Source: Paraburkholderia sp. BL21I4N1
Lineage (GTDB): Bacteria; Pseudomonadota; Gammaproteobacteria; Burkholderiales; Burkholderiaceae
Assembly (NCBI RefSeq): GCF_002973525.1
Contig: NZ_PVEN01000001.1
Span: 372,001-436,000 of the forward strand
Length of the DNA stretch: 64,000 bases
Reading direction: 5' to 3'
Program-made: the position numbers and the translations under genes
The notes under the pieces: model-generated
Seen by the model: only the letters and a program-made list of their open reading frames with translations
Databases searched by the model: none
Told to the model about the DNA's origin: nothing
In this document: piece after piece, positions 34,846 through 43,118 of the stretch
Numbering within the stretch: the stretch's first letter is position 1
How the letters are laid out: each line of letters begins with the position of its first letter

Positions 34846-36441
34846 ATGCGTGTAGCGATGCGAAACGCCGCCCTCGGGCTGCTGATCGGTTTCACGGCGA
34901 GCGTCAGCGTCGGTGTGCAGGCCGGCTCCGGCTCCAGTACTTGCGGCACGGGGTGCAAGGCTCAAGGCCAACTGCTCGATCATCACGTGTCGCTACGGCT
35001 GAGCGCCGCGGCGTTTGCAAAAATGCTGGCGTCGAATGCCTCTGGCCAACAGCTCACGCAGATCGCCGGTGCGCCCACTTGCGGTGTCGAGATCGTGACG
35101 TTCCGCTATAGCACGATCGGCGGCGCGGGCGAGCCGACCCAGGCCAGCGGCGCGCTGATGCTTCCGGCCGGACACGCGTCCGCATGCAGCGGGCCGCGTC
35201 CGCTGATGATCTACGCGCACGGCACCACGCCCTACCGTCAGTACAACCTCGCCGACATCACGCAAACGGACCCCGCCAATACAGACGGTGCCGGCGAAGG
35301 CCTCGCGGTGGCCGCAATGTATGCGGCTCACGGCTACATCGTAGTGGCGAGCAATTACGCGGGCTATGCCGGCTCCGATCTGCCGTATCACCCGTATCTG
35401 AACGCCGACCAGCAATCCGCCGATGTGATCGACTCGCTGCGGGCCGCGCGCCTCGTGCTGAACGACACGAAGCACGGACCCAGAACCCGCGAGAACGGCA
35501 AGTTGTTCGTCACCGGTTATTCGCAGGGCGGCTTCGTGGCGCTGGCGACGCATCGCGCGTTGCAGGCGGCCGGCGTGAAGGTCACCGCGTCGGCGCCGGG
35601 ATCGGGCCCATACGCATTGGCCGCGACCGCCGACGCGCTGATCGAAGGCGAAGTCAACGTGGGCTCGACGCTCTTCACGACGCTGGTCGTGACGGGTTAT
35701 CAGCACGCTTATGGAAACATCTATCGCCAGCCCGGCGATTTTTATGAAGCGGCGTACGCGCCGGGTATCGAGACCTTGCTGCCGAGTCTGCAACCGCTCG
35801 ATGCGATTTTCGCCGCGAAGAAATTGCCGCCGACGCAGCTCTTCAGCAGCGTGCCGCCCGCGCCGCCATTCGCTGCGATGACGCCGCCCGCCGCGCCGCC
35901 GCTCGTGCCGGTTGCGCTGAAGCCGGTGTCCGCGGCGGGATTTGGCGACGCCAACCTCGTGCGCAACGACTATCGCCTGGGGTTGCTCGAAGACGCCGCT
36001 GCTCATCCCGACGGTGCGTTTCCGCAGCCGACGCCAACCTGGACGCCGGCCGCGAATCCGCTGCATCCGCTGCGTCAGGCATTCAAGCGCAACGATTTAC
36101 GCAACTGGGTGCCGCGAGCGCCGGTGCAACTGTGCGGCGGCGAGGCGGATCCGACGGTGTTCTTCTTCAACGCGCGCACCGAGCAGGCGTACTGGTTGAG
36201 CGCGAAGGTGCCGGCGGGACTGACTTCGGTGCTGGATGTGGACTCGCCTGTGAGTGGGCCGAATGATCCCTATGCGCCGATCAAGCAGGGTTTTGCGGGA
36301 GCGAAGGCGTCGCTCGCAAAACAGGCGGTGGCGAGCGGCGCGACCGATGGTGGCGCTGCCGCCGTGTTGCAGGCGTATCACGGCGAACTGGTCGCGTCGT
36401 TCTGCATGGTGGCCGCGCGAGCGTTCTTCGCGAACTTCTGA
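34846..36441 (+). CDS. secreted alpha/beta hydrolase (lipase-like)
   Basis: A 531-residue exported hydrolase. A signal peptide covers residues 1-26 (ending VQA-G). A short Cys-containing segment follows, then an alpha/beta hydrolase fold with IYAHGTTPY (oxyanion loop), nucleophile elbow GYSQGG and a late VQLCGGEADPTVFF segment carrying the probable acid. It has an unusual Pro-rich insert (about 325-365) and resembles the fungal-type secretory lipase family from memory. It should work in the periplasm or outside on esters or polyesters. It appears monocistronic and convergent with ogt. Confidence 0.82.
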   Translation: MRVAMRNAALGLLIGFTASVSVGVQAGSGSSTCGTGCKAQGQLLDHHVSLRLSAAAFAKMLASNASGQQLTQIAGAPTCGVEIVTFRYSTIGGAGEPTQASGALMLPAGHASACSGPRPLMIYAHGTTPYRQYNLADITQTDPANTDGAGEGLAVAAMYAAHGYIVVASNYAGYAGSDLPYHPYLNADQQSADVIDSLRAARLVLNDTKHGPRTRENGKLFVTGYSQGGFVALATHRALQAAGVKVTASAPGSGPYALAATADALIEGEVNVGSTLFTTLVVTGYQHAYGNIYRQPGDFYEAAYAPGIETLLPSLQPLDAIFAAKKLPPTQLFSSVPPAPPFAAMTPPAAPPLVPVALKPVSAAGFGDANLVRNDYRLGLLEDAAAHPDGAFPQPTPTWTPAANPLHPLRQAFKRNDLRNWVPRAPVQLCGGEADPTVFFFNARTEQAYWLSAKVPAGLTSVLDVDSPVSGPNDPYAPIKQGFAGAKASLAKQAVASGATDGGAAAVLQAYHGELVASFCMVAARAFFANF

Positions 36442-36442
36442 C

Positions 36443-36473
36443 GAGGCGCGCGCGGCAACGACCCGCGCGCCTC
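36443..36473. terminator. hairpin between convergent hydrolase and ogt
   Basis: A perfect 10-bp stem (36443-36452 with 36464-36473) in the 35-base gap between the two stops. There is no T-run, so confidence as a terminator is modest. Confidence 0.4.
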
Positions 36474-36476
36474 CAC

Positions 36477-37103
36477 TCAATTGCCGAACAGCGACGCTTG
36501 CGTGCCGACGCCCGGCGCGTGACGTGCGGGCCTGGCTTTCGCCTCGACCTTGTGCGCGGGTGCGAGTGCCGGAACCGGCGTCGATGTTGTCATTGCCCCA
36601 TCCGCCGCCGCTTCCAACGAAGTCTGCCCCGCCTCCAGCGACAACAGCAGCATCTTGTTGGCCAAGCCGCCCGCGAATCCGGTCAACTCGCCCGAAGCGC
36701 CGATCACGCGATGGCACGGCGCCACGATGGAGATCGGGTTCTTGCCGTTCGCCGCGCCGACGGCGCGCACGGCGTTGATATTGCCGACCTGCACCGCGAT
36801 TTCCGTGTAGCTGCGCGTCTGGCCGAACGGAATCGTCAACAGCGCGTGCCAGACTTTCTTCTGGAACTCGGTGCCCTGAAAGTCGAGCGCGAGGTCGAAC
36901 GCCTGGCGCTTGCCGGCGAAATACTCGTTCAATTGCCGTTCGCTTTCGATCAGGATCGGGCGATCGTTCGCCTCGATCAACGCGCCGAGACGAACCCGGT
37001 TCGGCTTGTCGTTTTCCCACAGAATCGCGGCCAGCCGTTCGCCGTTGGCGACGAGCTTCAACTGTCCGACGGGTGAATCCATCAACTTGTATGCGTAGGT
37101 CAC
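36477..37103 (-). CDS. ogt: methylated-DNA-protein-cysteine methyltransferase
   Basis: A 208-residue suicide repair protein that moves the methyl group from O6-methylguanine to its own Cys, in PCHRVIG, the active-site box. The helix-turn-helix segment is present (FGQTRSYTEIA; NAVRAVGAANGKNP). A C-terminal tail of about 50 Ala/Pro-rich residues exceeds the usual Ogt length and looks disordered. The start is GTG 37103 with AGGAG 6 nt upstream; an ATG at 37184 in frame would add 27 untypical residues. It is divergent from the LRR-kinase gene. Confidence 0.93.
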   Translation of the reverse strand: MTYAYKLMDSPVGQLKLVANGERLAAILWENDKPNRVRLGALIEANDRPILIESERQLNEYFAGKRQAFDLALDFQGTEFQKKVWHALLTIPFGQTRSYTEIAVQVGNINAVRAVGAANGKNPISIVAPCHRVIGASGELTGFAGGLANKMLLLSLEAGQTSLEAAADGAMTTSTPVPALAPAHKVEAKARPARHAPGVGTQASLFGN

Positions 37104-37387
37104 GGTGCTGCTCCTGGCGGGTTGGAGGGGCGGCATGCCGGTGAGGCGAGGCCGCGATGTCGCGTAATGCGCGCCGATATTCAACAGGGTGAACTTCGTA
37201 GCCGCTGCCCGCGCTCCAGATCTTGCTGTTCAATTCGTGTGAAAGCATGACAGATGTACGCGTCGTATGGGGGCGTTTTGGTCACGGTGGATTGAATTAC
37301 CGCGAACGCGGACCCGTTCGCCGCGACTCAGTAGAATTGAGGCCCCCGGTACAACGCGTACCGGCAACGGATAGCCAGACCACGACT

Positions 37388-38725
37388 TTGATCACGACAC
37401 TTGAACAACTGCGGGCCGGCCAGCTCGCCGGCGCGCGCCAGCTCAAACTGGCGTGCGGGCTCAGCGAATTTCCGCGCGAAATCTTCGATCTGGCCGACTC
37501 GCTGGAAGTCCTCGACCTGTCCGGCAATGCGCTCAGCGCGCTGCCTGACGATTTGCCGCGCCTGAGCAAGCTGCGCATTCTCTTCGCGTCCGACAACCTG
37601 TTCACCGAATTGCCGCACGTGCTGGGGCAATGTGAGCAACTGAGCATGATCGGCTTCAAGGCCAACCGTATTCGTGAAGTGTCCGGCAATGCGCTGCCGC
37701 CGCTGCTGCGCTGGCTGGTCCTCACCGACAATCGGGTCGACGCGCTGCCGGTGGAAATCGGCCGCTGCACGCACTTGCAGAAGTTGATGCTGGCCGGTAA
37801 CCAGCTGCGTGCGTTGCCCGACACGCTGGCCGCCTGCACGCGGCTCGAATTGCTGCGTCTCGCCGCGAACCAACTCGATAAGCTGCCGGCCTGGCTGCCG
37901 CGCATGCCTCGGCTTGCCTGGCTGGCGTACGCCGGCAATCCGTTCGACGAAGCGCTGGAAGCCTCGGCGCTGATCGACACGCCGATCGCGGCGATTCCAT
38001 GGGATGCCTTGAAACTCGAACAGACGCTGGGCGAAGGTGCGTCCGGCGTGATCTATCGCGCGGAACTCCTGGAGCCGCACGAAGGCATCGTGCGGCCCGT
38101 CGCCGTCAAGCTGTTCAAGGGGGCGGTAACCAGCGACGGTTTGCCCGACTGCGAAATGGCCGCCTGCATCCAGGCCGGCGTTCATCGGAACCTGATCCCG
38201 GTGGCGGGCAAAGTGGCGGACCATCCGGCGGGCACGCATGGACTCGTGATGGAATTGATCGATCCGCGCTTTGGTAACCTGGGCGGTCCGCCGAGCCTCG
38301 AGTCGTGTACGCGCGACATCTACGCCGCCGGCACGCGCTTCGATCCGGCGTCCGCGTGGGCGATCGCGCAAGGCATCGCATCGGCGGCGAGTCATTTGCA
38401 TCGGCGCGGCATCATGCATGGCGATCTGTACGCGCACAATATTCTGTACGACGGACACGGCCACGCGCTGCTGGGTGATTTCGGCGCGGCATCGATCTAT
38501 CGCACGGAAGAGGCGGATACCGCCGCGGCGCTGCAGCGCCTCGAAGTCCGCGCTTACGGATGCCTGCTCGAAGAGTTGCTCGAGCGCTGCGACTGGCGCG
38601 ACACGCAGGGCGGCGTGGCGGCGAAGCTCGCGGAGTTGAAGGACAATTGCCTGAGCGAAACGACCGGTAGCCGTCCGCTGTTCGACGATATCGCAGCAGC
38701 CTTGCTCGCGTTGAAGCCGGTTTGA
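37388..38725 (+). CDS. leucine-rich-repeat protein kinase
   Basis: About 445 residues. Six or seven leucine-rich repeats of roughly 23 residues (LEVLDLSGNALSALPDDL, LQKLMLAGNQLRALPDTL) fill the N-terminal half and a protein kinase fold the rest: glycine loop GEGASGVIYRA, Lys in VAVKLFK, catalytic loop MHGDLYAHNILYD and DFGAAS. The catalytic loop reads HGD, not HRD, so activation-loop control is unlikely. No signal peptide or membrane helix. Start: TTG 37388 before ITTLEQLRAG fits relatives as I remember them; ATG 37247 and TTG 37223 are in frame but give an untypical N-terminus. It probably phosphorylates Ser/Thr of a partner bound by the repeats; partner unknown. Confidence 0.83.
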   Translation: MITTLEQLRAGQLAGARQLKLACGLSEFPREIFDLADSLEVLDLSGNALSALPDDLPRLSKLRILFASDNLFTELPHVLGQCEQLSMIGFKANRIREVSGNALPPLLRWLVLTDNRVDALPVEIGRCTHLQKLMLAGNQLRALPDTLAACTRLELLRLAANQLDKLPAWLPRMPRLAWLAYAGNPFDEALEASALIDTPIAAIPWDALKLEQTLGEGASGVIYRAELLEPHEGIVRPVAVKLFKGAVTSDGLPDCEMAACIQAGVHRNLIPVAGKVADHPAGTHGLVMELIDPRFGNLGGPPSLESCTRDIYAAGTRFDPASAWAIAQGIASAASHLHRRGIMHGDLYAHNILYDGHGHALLGDFGAASIYRTEEADTAAALQRLEVRAYGCLLEELLERCDWRDTQGGVAAKLAELKDNCLSETTGSRPLFDDIAAALLALKPV

Positions 38726-38819
38726 TGCTTGTCGCCATGCGCGCTGGCGAGCGCGGCAGACGGTGCACATCGAGTTGCGGAATCGCGATTCGTCAGCCCA
38801 GCGGAGGAGGAACACGTCC

Positions 38820-39836
38820 ATGACGCAGAAGACGCTCGGAAGGAAGTCTCCTTGGGCGACGTTCCAGGAGAACCCGCCTTCGGGCATGCGCCGCCGCGTG
38901 CTGTTCGCCGGCACGCTGGCCATCGCGGGTCTCGCAACCTCGCCCACGGTTCAGGCATTGCAAGGCGGCAAGCTGAAGGTCGGTCTCGTGCTGAAGTCGC
39001 TTGCCGATCCGTTCACGGCCGCCATGCAGAACGCCGCGCAGAACTACCAGAACCATTACGCAACGCAATTCGGCTTGACGGTGCGCGGTACGGCGTCGGA
39101 GGGCGACACGGCCGTGCAGATTCGCATGGTCGAGGACATGATCCGCGCGAAGATGGACGCGATCGTGATCGCGCCGACCGACTCCAAGGCGCTGACGCCG
39201 GTGATTGCGCGCGGGATCAAGGCCGGCATCATCGTGATTACGATCGACAATCCGCTCGACGACGCGTCTCAGGACGCGGCCGGTATTTCCGTGCCGTTCG
39301 TCGGCCCGAACAATCGCAAGGGCGCGTTTGAGGTGGGGAAGGTGCTGGCCGTGCGGCTCAAGGCGGGCGACGAAGTGGGGATCATCGAAGGTATTTCGGC
39401 GGATCGCAATGCCCAGCAGCGCACGGCGGGTGCCAGGGAGGCGATGAGCGCGGCGGGTATCAACGTGGTCGCCGTGCAATCGGGTCGTTGGGATTACGGC
39501 AAAGGCCGCGACGCGGCTGCGGCGATGCTCGGCGAGCATCCGCAATTACGCGGACTGCTGTGCGGCAACGACAACATGGCAATGGGCGCGGTCGATGCCG
39601 TACGCGACGCGGGCAGAACCGGCGGCGTGTCGATCACCGGCTATAACGATATCGACGCGATCAAGCCGTTGATTGCCGACGGCCGCGTGCTCGCCACCGT
39701 CGATCAGTTCGCGGACCGCCAGGCCGTGTTCGGGCTCGACGTGGCATTGAAGGCGGTGGCCGAGCAGAGGAAAGAAGGCGACCTGTCGAGGGTGATCGAG
39801 ACGCCGCTGCAACTGGTCACGGCGCCTGCGCGTTGA
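38820..39836 (+). CDS. orphan sugar-type periplasmic binding protein
   Basis: A 338-residue type-I periplasmic binding protein of the ribose/xylose group (KVGLVLKSLADPFTAAMQNA; ITIDNPLDD; LLCGNDNMAMGAVDAV). The hydrophobic leader begins after GMRRRVLFAG (about residues 23-45), a possible Tat-type start, with cleavage near VQA-L. GGAGGAGG precedes the ATG. No permease or ATPase genes are adjacent, so it either serves a distant ABC transporter or a receptor. It follows the LRR-kinase gene by 94 bases on the same strand. Confidence 0.87.
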   Translation: MTQKTLGRKSPWATFQENPPSGMRRRVLFAGTLAIAGLATSPTVQALQGGKLKVGLVLKSLADPFTAAMQNAAQNYQNHYATQFGLTVRGTASEGDTAVQIRMVEDMIRAKMDAIVIAPTDSKALTPVIARGIKAGIIVITIDNPLDDASQDAAGISVPFVGPNNRKGAFEVGKVLAVRLKAGDEVGIIEGISADRNAQQRTAGAREAMSAAGINVVAVQSGRWDYGKGRDAAAAMLGEHPQLRGLLCGNDNMAMGAVDAVRDAGRTGGVSITGYNDIDAIKPLIADGRVLATVDQFADRQAVFGLDVALKAVAEQRKEGDLSRVIETPLQLVTAPAR

Positions 39837-39909
39837 GGGCCGCGCAACGCGTCGGCAAGGCCTCGTATTGCAACACGCTGCCTTGCACGACCGCTGCACC
39901 CGCCACCTG

Positions 39910-40341
39910 TTAATTCGCGCTGACCTTGTGCGGCTTGGTCGCTTTTTCGAGCTTGTTGTACTCGAACTCGGGCACGGACTTCAGCGCGTCCTTGGTTGCG
40001 CCCGGCAGGAACAGATTGCCGTCGCGAATCTCGAAGTGGTCGACCGAAATCGCCACATAATGCTTGCCCATGCCGAGGAATCCGCCGACCGAGACGACCG
40101 CGTAGGTGGCCTTGCGATCCGGCGAAATGATCACGTCGTAGATGCTGCCGATCTTGTCGTTGAGGTCGTTGTAGACCGGTTCGTCGACCAGCGCCCGGCG
40201 CACGCTCCAGCCCTTGAGCAAGGCGTTGGTTTGCTCGACCGTGCCGCCGAGCGGTTGCAGGCCGGCCACCTGGGCGATTGCGCCCTGCGAGGCGCAGAGC
40301 GCGGCGAGCGCGGCGGCGCAGATCAGTGTCTTGGCTTTCAT
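39910..40341 (-). CDS. secreted PRC-barrel domain protein
   Basis: A 143-residue exported protein: signal peptide (1-23, ending AIA-Q) and a PRC-barrel-like domain (KIGSIYDVIISPDRKATYAV, then VGGFLGMGKHYVAISVDHFE in pieces), a small beta-barrel found in envelope and photosynthetic proteins. Function unknown; it probably acts in the periplasm. It is monocistronic and convergent with the sugar-binding protein gene. Confidence 0.86.
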   Translation of the reverse strand: MKAKTLICAAALAALCASQGAIAQVAGLQPLGGTVEQTNALLKGWSVRRALVDEPVYNDLNDKIGSIYDVIISPDRKATYAVVSVGGFLGMGKHYVAISVDHFEIRDGNLFLPGATKDALKSVPEFEYNKLEKATKPHKVSAN

Positions 40342-40439
40342 TTTCTACTCCTGGTTAGGTGTCGGAATGGATGCCGGACGGGTCCGGCAGTCAGCCTCCT
40401 GCCAAGGAGAAGCGATAGCACGTCATGTGCCCGATCGCG

Positions 40440-41453
40440 CTACAACGCGGGCTCGACCGCACGCAACGGCGCATGACCGGGTGGCACACGTCGCGCGCGC
40501 CAGGCATCGCCGGCGGCCACGATCGCGCCTTGCAGCGCCGCGCCGGGGCCGAAAGCGGCAATCACCACGTCGGGCGGATAGGGCACGGCGCGTTTCAGCA
40601 ACGACCGGAGGTCGTCCACCATGCCCGGAATCCGCGCCATGCCACCGCCGATCACGATTCGCGACGGGTCCAGCATCAAGCTCAGATTGACGATATGCAC
40701 GCCAAGGCAATGGAGCGTGTCGTCGAGCAGTGCGCTCACTTGCGGTACGGACTCGCGCATTGCAAACGCTTCACGCGTGGTGACATTGCGTCCCAGCAGC
40801 GCGCTCACACGCTCGCCGATCGCACGGCCCGACACGAAGTCTTCCAGCGGCGCGCCGTCATCGACGAACACCGTCTCGCCCGGCACGCCGCGCAACTGAT
40901 AGCCGATCTCGCCGGCCGCGCCATGCGCGCCGCGCAGCACCTTGCCGCCAATCACCGCCGCGGCCGCGAGACCCGTACCCAGGTTCACATACAACCCACA
41001 CTCGACGCCGGCCAGCGCGCCGCAACGGGCTTCCGCGAGCGCGGCGGCTTTGACGTCGGTTTCGACGCCGACGCATTGAATCGCGAATCCCCTGCGTAGT
41101 TCGTCGTGCAAGGCGAGCCGTTCCCAGCCCGGGTTGTTCGGCGCGAGGCGAATGCCGTCCGGTTTCACGATACCCGGCGTGACCGCCGCCGCCGCGAGCA
41201 ATTCGCCGCCGATGTCGGCCGCGGTCGTCGCGATGAGCGCTCGCGCCGCGTCGAACATGCGTCGCATGACGGTCTGCGCGCCTTGTTGCGCCAGGGTCGG
41301 AATCTCCGCTTCGTGAAGGCGCTGTCCGGTTTCCGTGGTGGTCGACATGGCGATCTTGGTGCCGCCGAAATCGATCGCCAGCAGAAATCCATGCTGCCCG
41401 GCGCTGGCGTGGCTACTAGCGCGCCGGGTCTCATCCAGGTCGTTAACGTGCAT
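40440..41453 (-). CDS. ROK-family kinase-like protein without zinc motif
   Basis: A 337-residue ROK protein with the ATP/phosphate loop (LAIDFGGTKIAMS), the YVNLGTGLAAAAVIGG second phosphate loop and GGGMARIPG adenosine loop. The canonical zinc cluster CxCGxxGCxE that follows GEIGH in most ROK sugar kinases is absent, and the His is Tyr (AAGEIGYQL). It starts 11 bases inside the 3' end of the permease gene, so it is co-translated with it. It probably phosphorylates the solute brought in by that permease, a sugar or amino sugar (inference). Confidence 0.86.
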   Translation of the reverse strand: MHVNDLDETRRASSHASAGQHGFLLAIDFGGTKIAMSTTTETGQRLHEAEIPTLAQQGAQTVMRRMFDAARALIATTAADIGGELLAAAAVTPGIVKPDGIRLAPNNPGWERLALHDELRRGFAIQCVGVETDVKAAALAEARCGALAGVECGLYVNLGTGLAAAAVIGGKVLRGAHGAAGEIGYQLRGVPGETVFVDDGAPLEDFVSGRAIGERVSALLGRNVTTREAFAMRESVPQVSALLDDTLHCLGVHIVNLSLMLDPSRIVIGGGMARIPGMVDDLRSLLKRAVPYPPDVVIAAFGPGAALQGAIVAAGDAWRARRVPPGHAPLRAVEPAL

Positions 41454-42921
41454 GCGTTTGCGTGGTAGCAGAAGCGGTTGCGGTGCTGCTCATCTGACGT
41501 TCGAGAAACACTTCGCGGATCGGTTTGGGACCAAACGGCCATTGACGCGCCACGCGTGCCCAGATCAGGAACGCGATCAGGCCGAGCACCAGCCAGCCGG
41601 TCGACATCAACTGCGACTGACGGTCGGTCGCATAGAACACGTAGAGCCAGCCGACCAGCGCGACCAGGCTCGGCAGCGGATACAACCACTGGCGGTACGG
41701 CCGTTCGAGCGTCGGCTGACGGCGGCGCAGCACGGTCAAGGCCGCGATCTGCGCGACCGACTGCAACAGCACCGCAACGGCGACCAGCATGTTGATCACG
41801 GAGGTCAGGTCGAAAAACGTGCCGGCCGCCGTGACCACGCCCATCACGATCAGTGCCACGTGCGGGAAATTGTGTTTGGGATGCAGCTTGCCGAAGGCGG
41901 CGAGAAACACGCCGTCGCGCGCCGCGTAGAAGGGAACGCGCGAGCCGCCGAGCAAGCCGGCGAAGACCGACGCGAACGCCGCGAACAGGATCAGCACCGT
42001 GACGATCGCCGCCGCCGTATGCCCCCAGTTGCGCTCCACGACCAGCGACGCCACCGACGTCGACTTCGCGACCTCCTGCCAGGGCACGGTGCCGATCACG
42101 CCGATCTGCATCGTGAGGTACAGCACCATCATCGCGATGATGGACACGATGATTGAACGCGGCATCACGCGGCCGGGGTTTTTCAGTTCGTCGCCCATGT
42201 ACGCGGTGGTGTTGTAACCCGCGTAGTCGTAAATGGCGATGATGAGGCCGGCGCCGAGGCCGGTGAAAAACTTGCCGAGATCGCCCGCGCCGGCCGGCAG
42301 CGTGGTCGCGAGGCTCAGATGAAAATCCGAGTACGCGGCGGCGATGGTCAGCCCGACCGCCAGCATCATGATGACCCACAGCACCGTGCTCAACGCGCGA
42401 ATCGATTCGATCCGGCGGTACAGCGCGAGCACCACGAGCGCGGTCACGCCGACGCCGATGGCGTGCGTCTGCCATGCCGTCAGCGCGGGCAGAAAGAAGC
42501 CAAGGTACTGCACGAAACCGATGATGCCCGTGCTCATGATGAGCGGAATGGACAGCATCGCGGTCCAGACGAACAGGAACGGCATCAGCTTGCCGGTGCG
42601 GTACTGAAACGCTTCGCGTACGTAGAGATAGGTGCCGCCGGCGCCCGGCATCGCCGCGCCGAGTTCGGCCCAGACGAGGCCGTCCGCCATGGCCAGCACC
42701 GCGCCGAGAATCCAGCCGATGATCGCGAGCGGCCCGTTCAGCACGGCGACGATCGCCGGAATGGTCAGGAACGGCCCGACGCCGCAAATCTGGATCATGT
42801 TCACGGCGATCGCCGGGAACAGGCCGACCGAACGGCGGAAGTGCGGCGCCTCGGCCGTCGGCTCGGCGGCCGAGGCAGCCATGGCTTGCGGGGACGGTTC
42901 CCGCCAGGTGGAATCGCTCAT
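41443..42921 (-). CDS. APC-family permease
   Basis: A twelve-helix amino acid/polyamine/organocation transporter of 492 residues (FPAIAVNMIQICGVGPFLTI is the first helix with its unwound centre; AIYDYAGYNTTAYMGDELKNP in parts marks helix 6). The start at ATG 42921 follows GGAGAT; two upstream starts in frame are possible. It shares an overlap with the ROK kinase gene and is divergent from a ROK regulator. APC transporters normally carry amines or amino acids, so with a sugar-kinase-like partner an amino sugar or glycosylated amine is a reasonable guess. Confidence 0.9.
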   Translation of the reverse strand: MSDSTWREPSPQAMAASAAEPTAEAPHFRRSVGLFPAIAVNMIQICGVGPFLTIPAIVAVLNGPLAIIGWILGAVLAMADGLVWAELGAAMPGAGGTYLYVREAFQYRTGKLMPFLFVWTAMLSIPLIMSTGIIGFVQYLGFFLPALTAWQTHAIGVGVTALVVLALYRRIESIRALSTVLWVIMMLAVGLTIAAAYSDFHLSLATTLPAGAGDLGKFFTGLGAGLIIAIYDYAGYNTTAYMGDELKNPGRVMPRSIIVSIIAMMVLYLTMQIGVIGTVPWQEVAKSTSVASLVVERNWGHTAAAIVTVLILFAAFASVFAGLLGGSRVPFYAARDGVFLAAFGKLHPKHNFPHVALIVMGVVTAAGTFFDLTSVINMLVAVAVLLQSVAQIAALTVLRRRQPTLERPYRQWLYPLPSLVALVGWLYVFYATDRQSQLMSTGWLVLGLIAFLIWARVARQWPFGPKPIREVFLERQMSSTATASATTQTHAR

Positions 42922-42997
42922 CGATATCTCCATGCGGCGCTCGCCGCGTCGTTGATCGGATGCTTGGGCATTCATCTCATTTTTGTGTTGCCGAATG

Positions 42998-43018
42998 ATA
43001 GGAAACTTTCTTTACTAA
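42998..43018. promoter_or_regulatory. candidate ROK-repressor operator
   Basis: A 21-base imperfect inverted repeat, ATAGGAAAC-TTT-CTTTACTAA, of the nTAGnAAAn-N3-nTTTnCTAn type seen for Mlc/NagC/XylR-like ROK repressors. It is AT-rich in a GC-rich region and lies between the permease and the ROK regulator. Confidence 0.55.
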
Positions 43019-43118
43019 TTCAAGCGAGCCAAAAATGTTCGTTCCGCTCGGCAAGGGTGGCGGCTTGCCCCGCCGTACAGTCGTTGATAGGATCGGCCAT
43101 CCCGAAACCAGACCGCCC

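Noticed and set aside
37223..37387. Longer N-terminus for the LRR-kinase
   Set aside because: The added residues are untypical and basic, with no good ribosome site; the shorter start fits the family.
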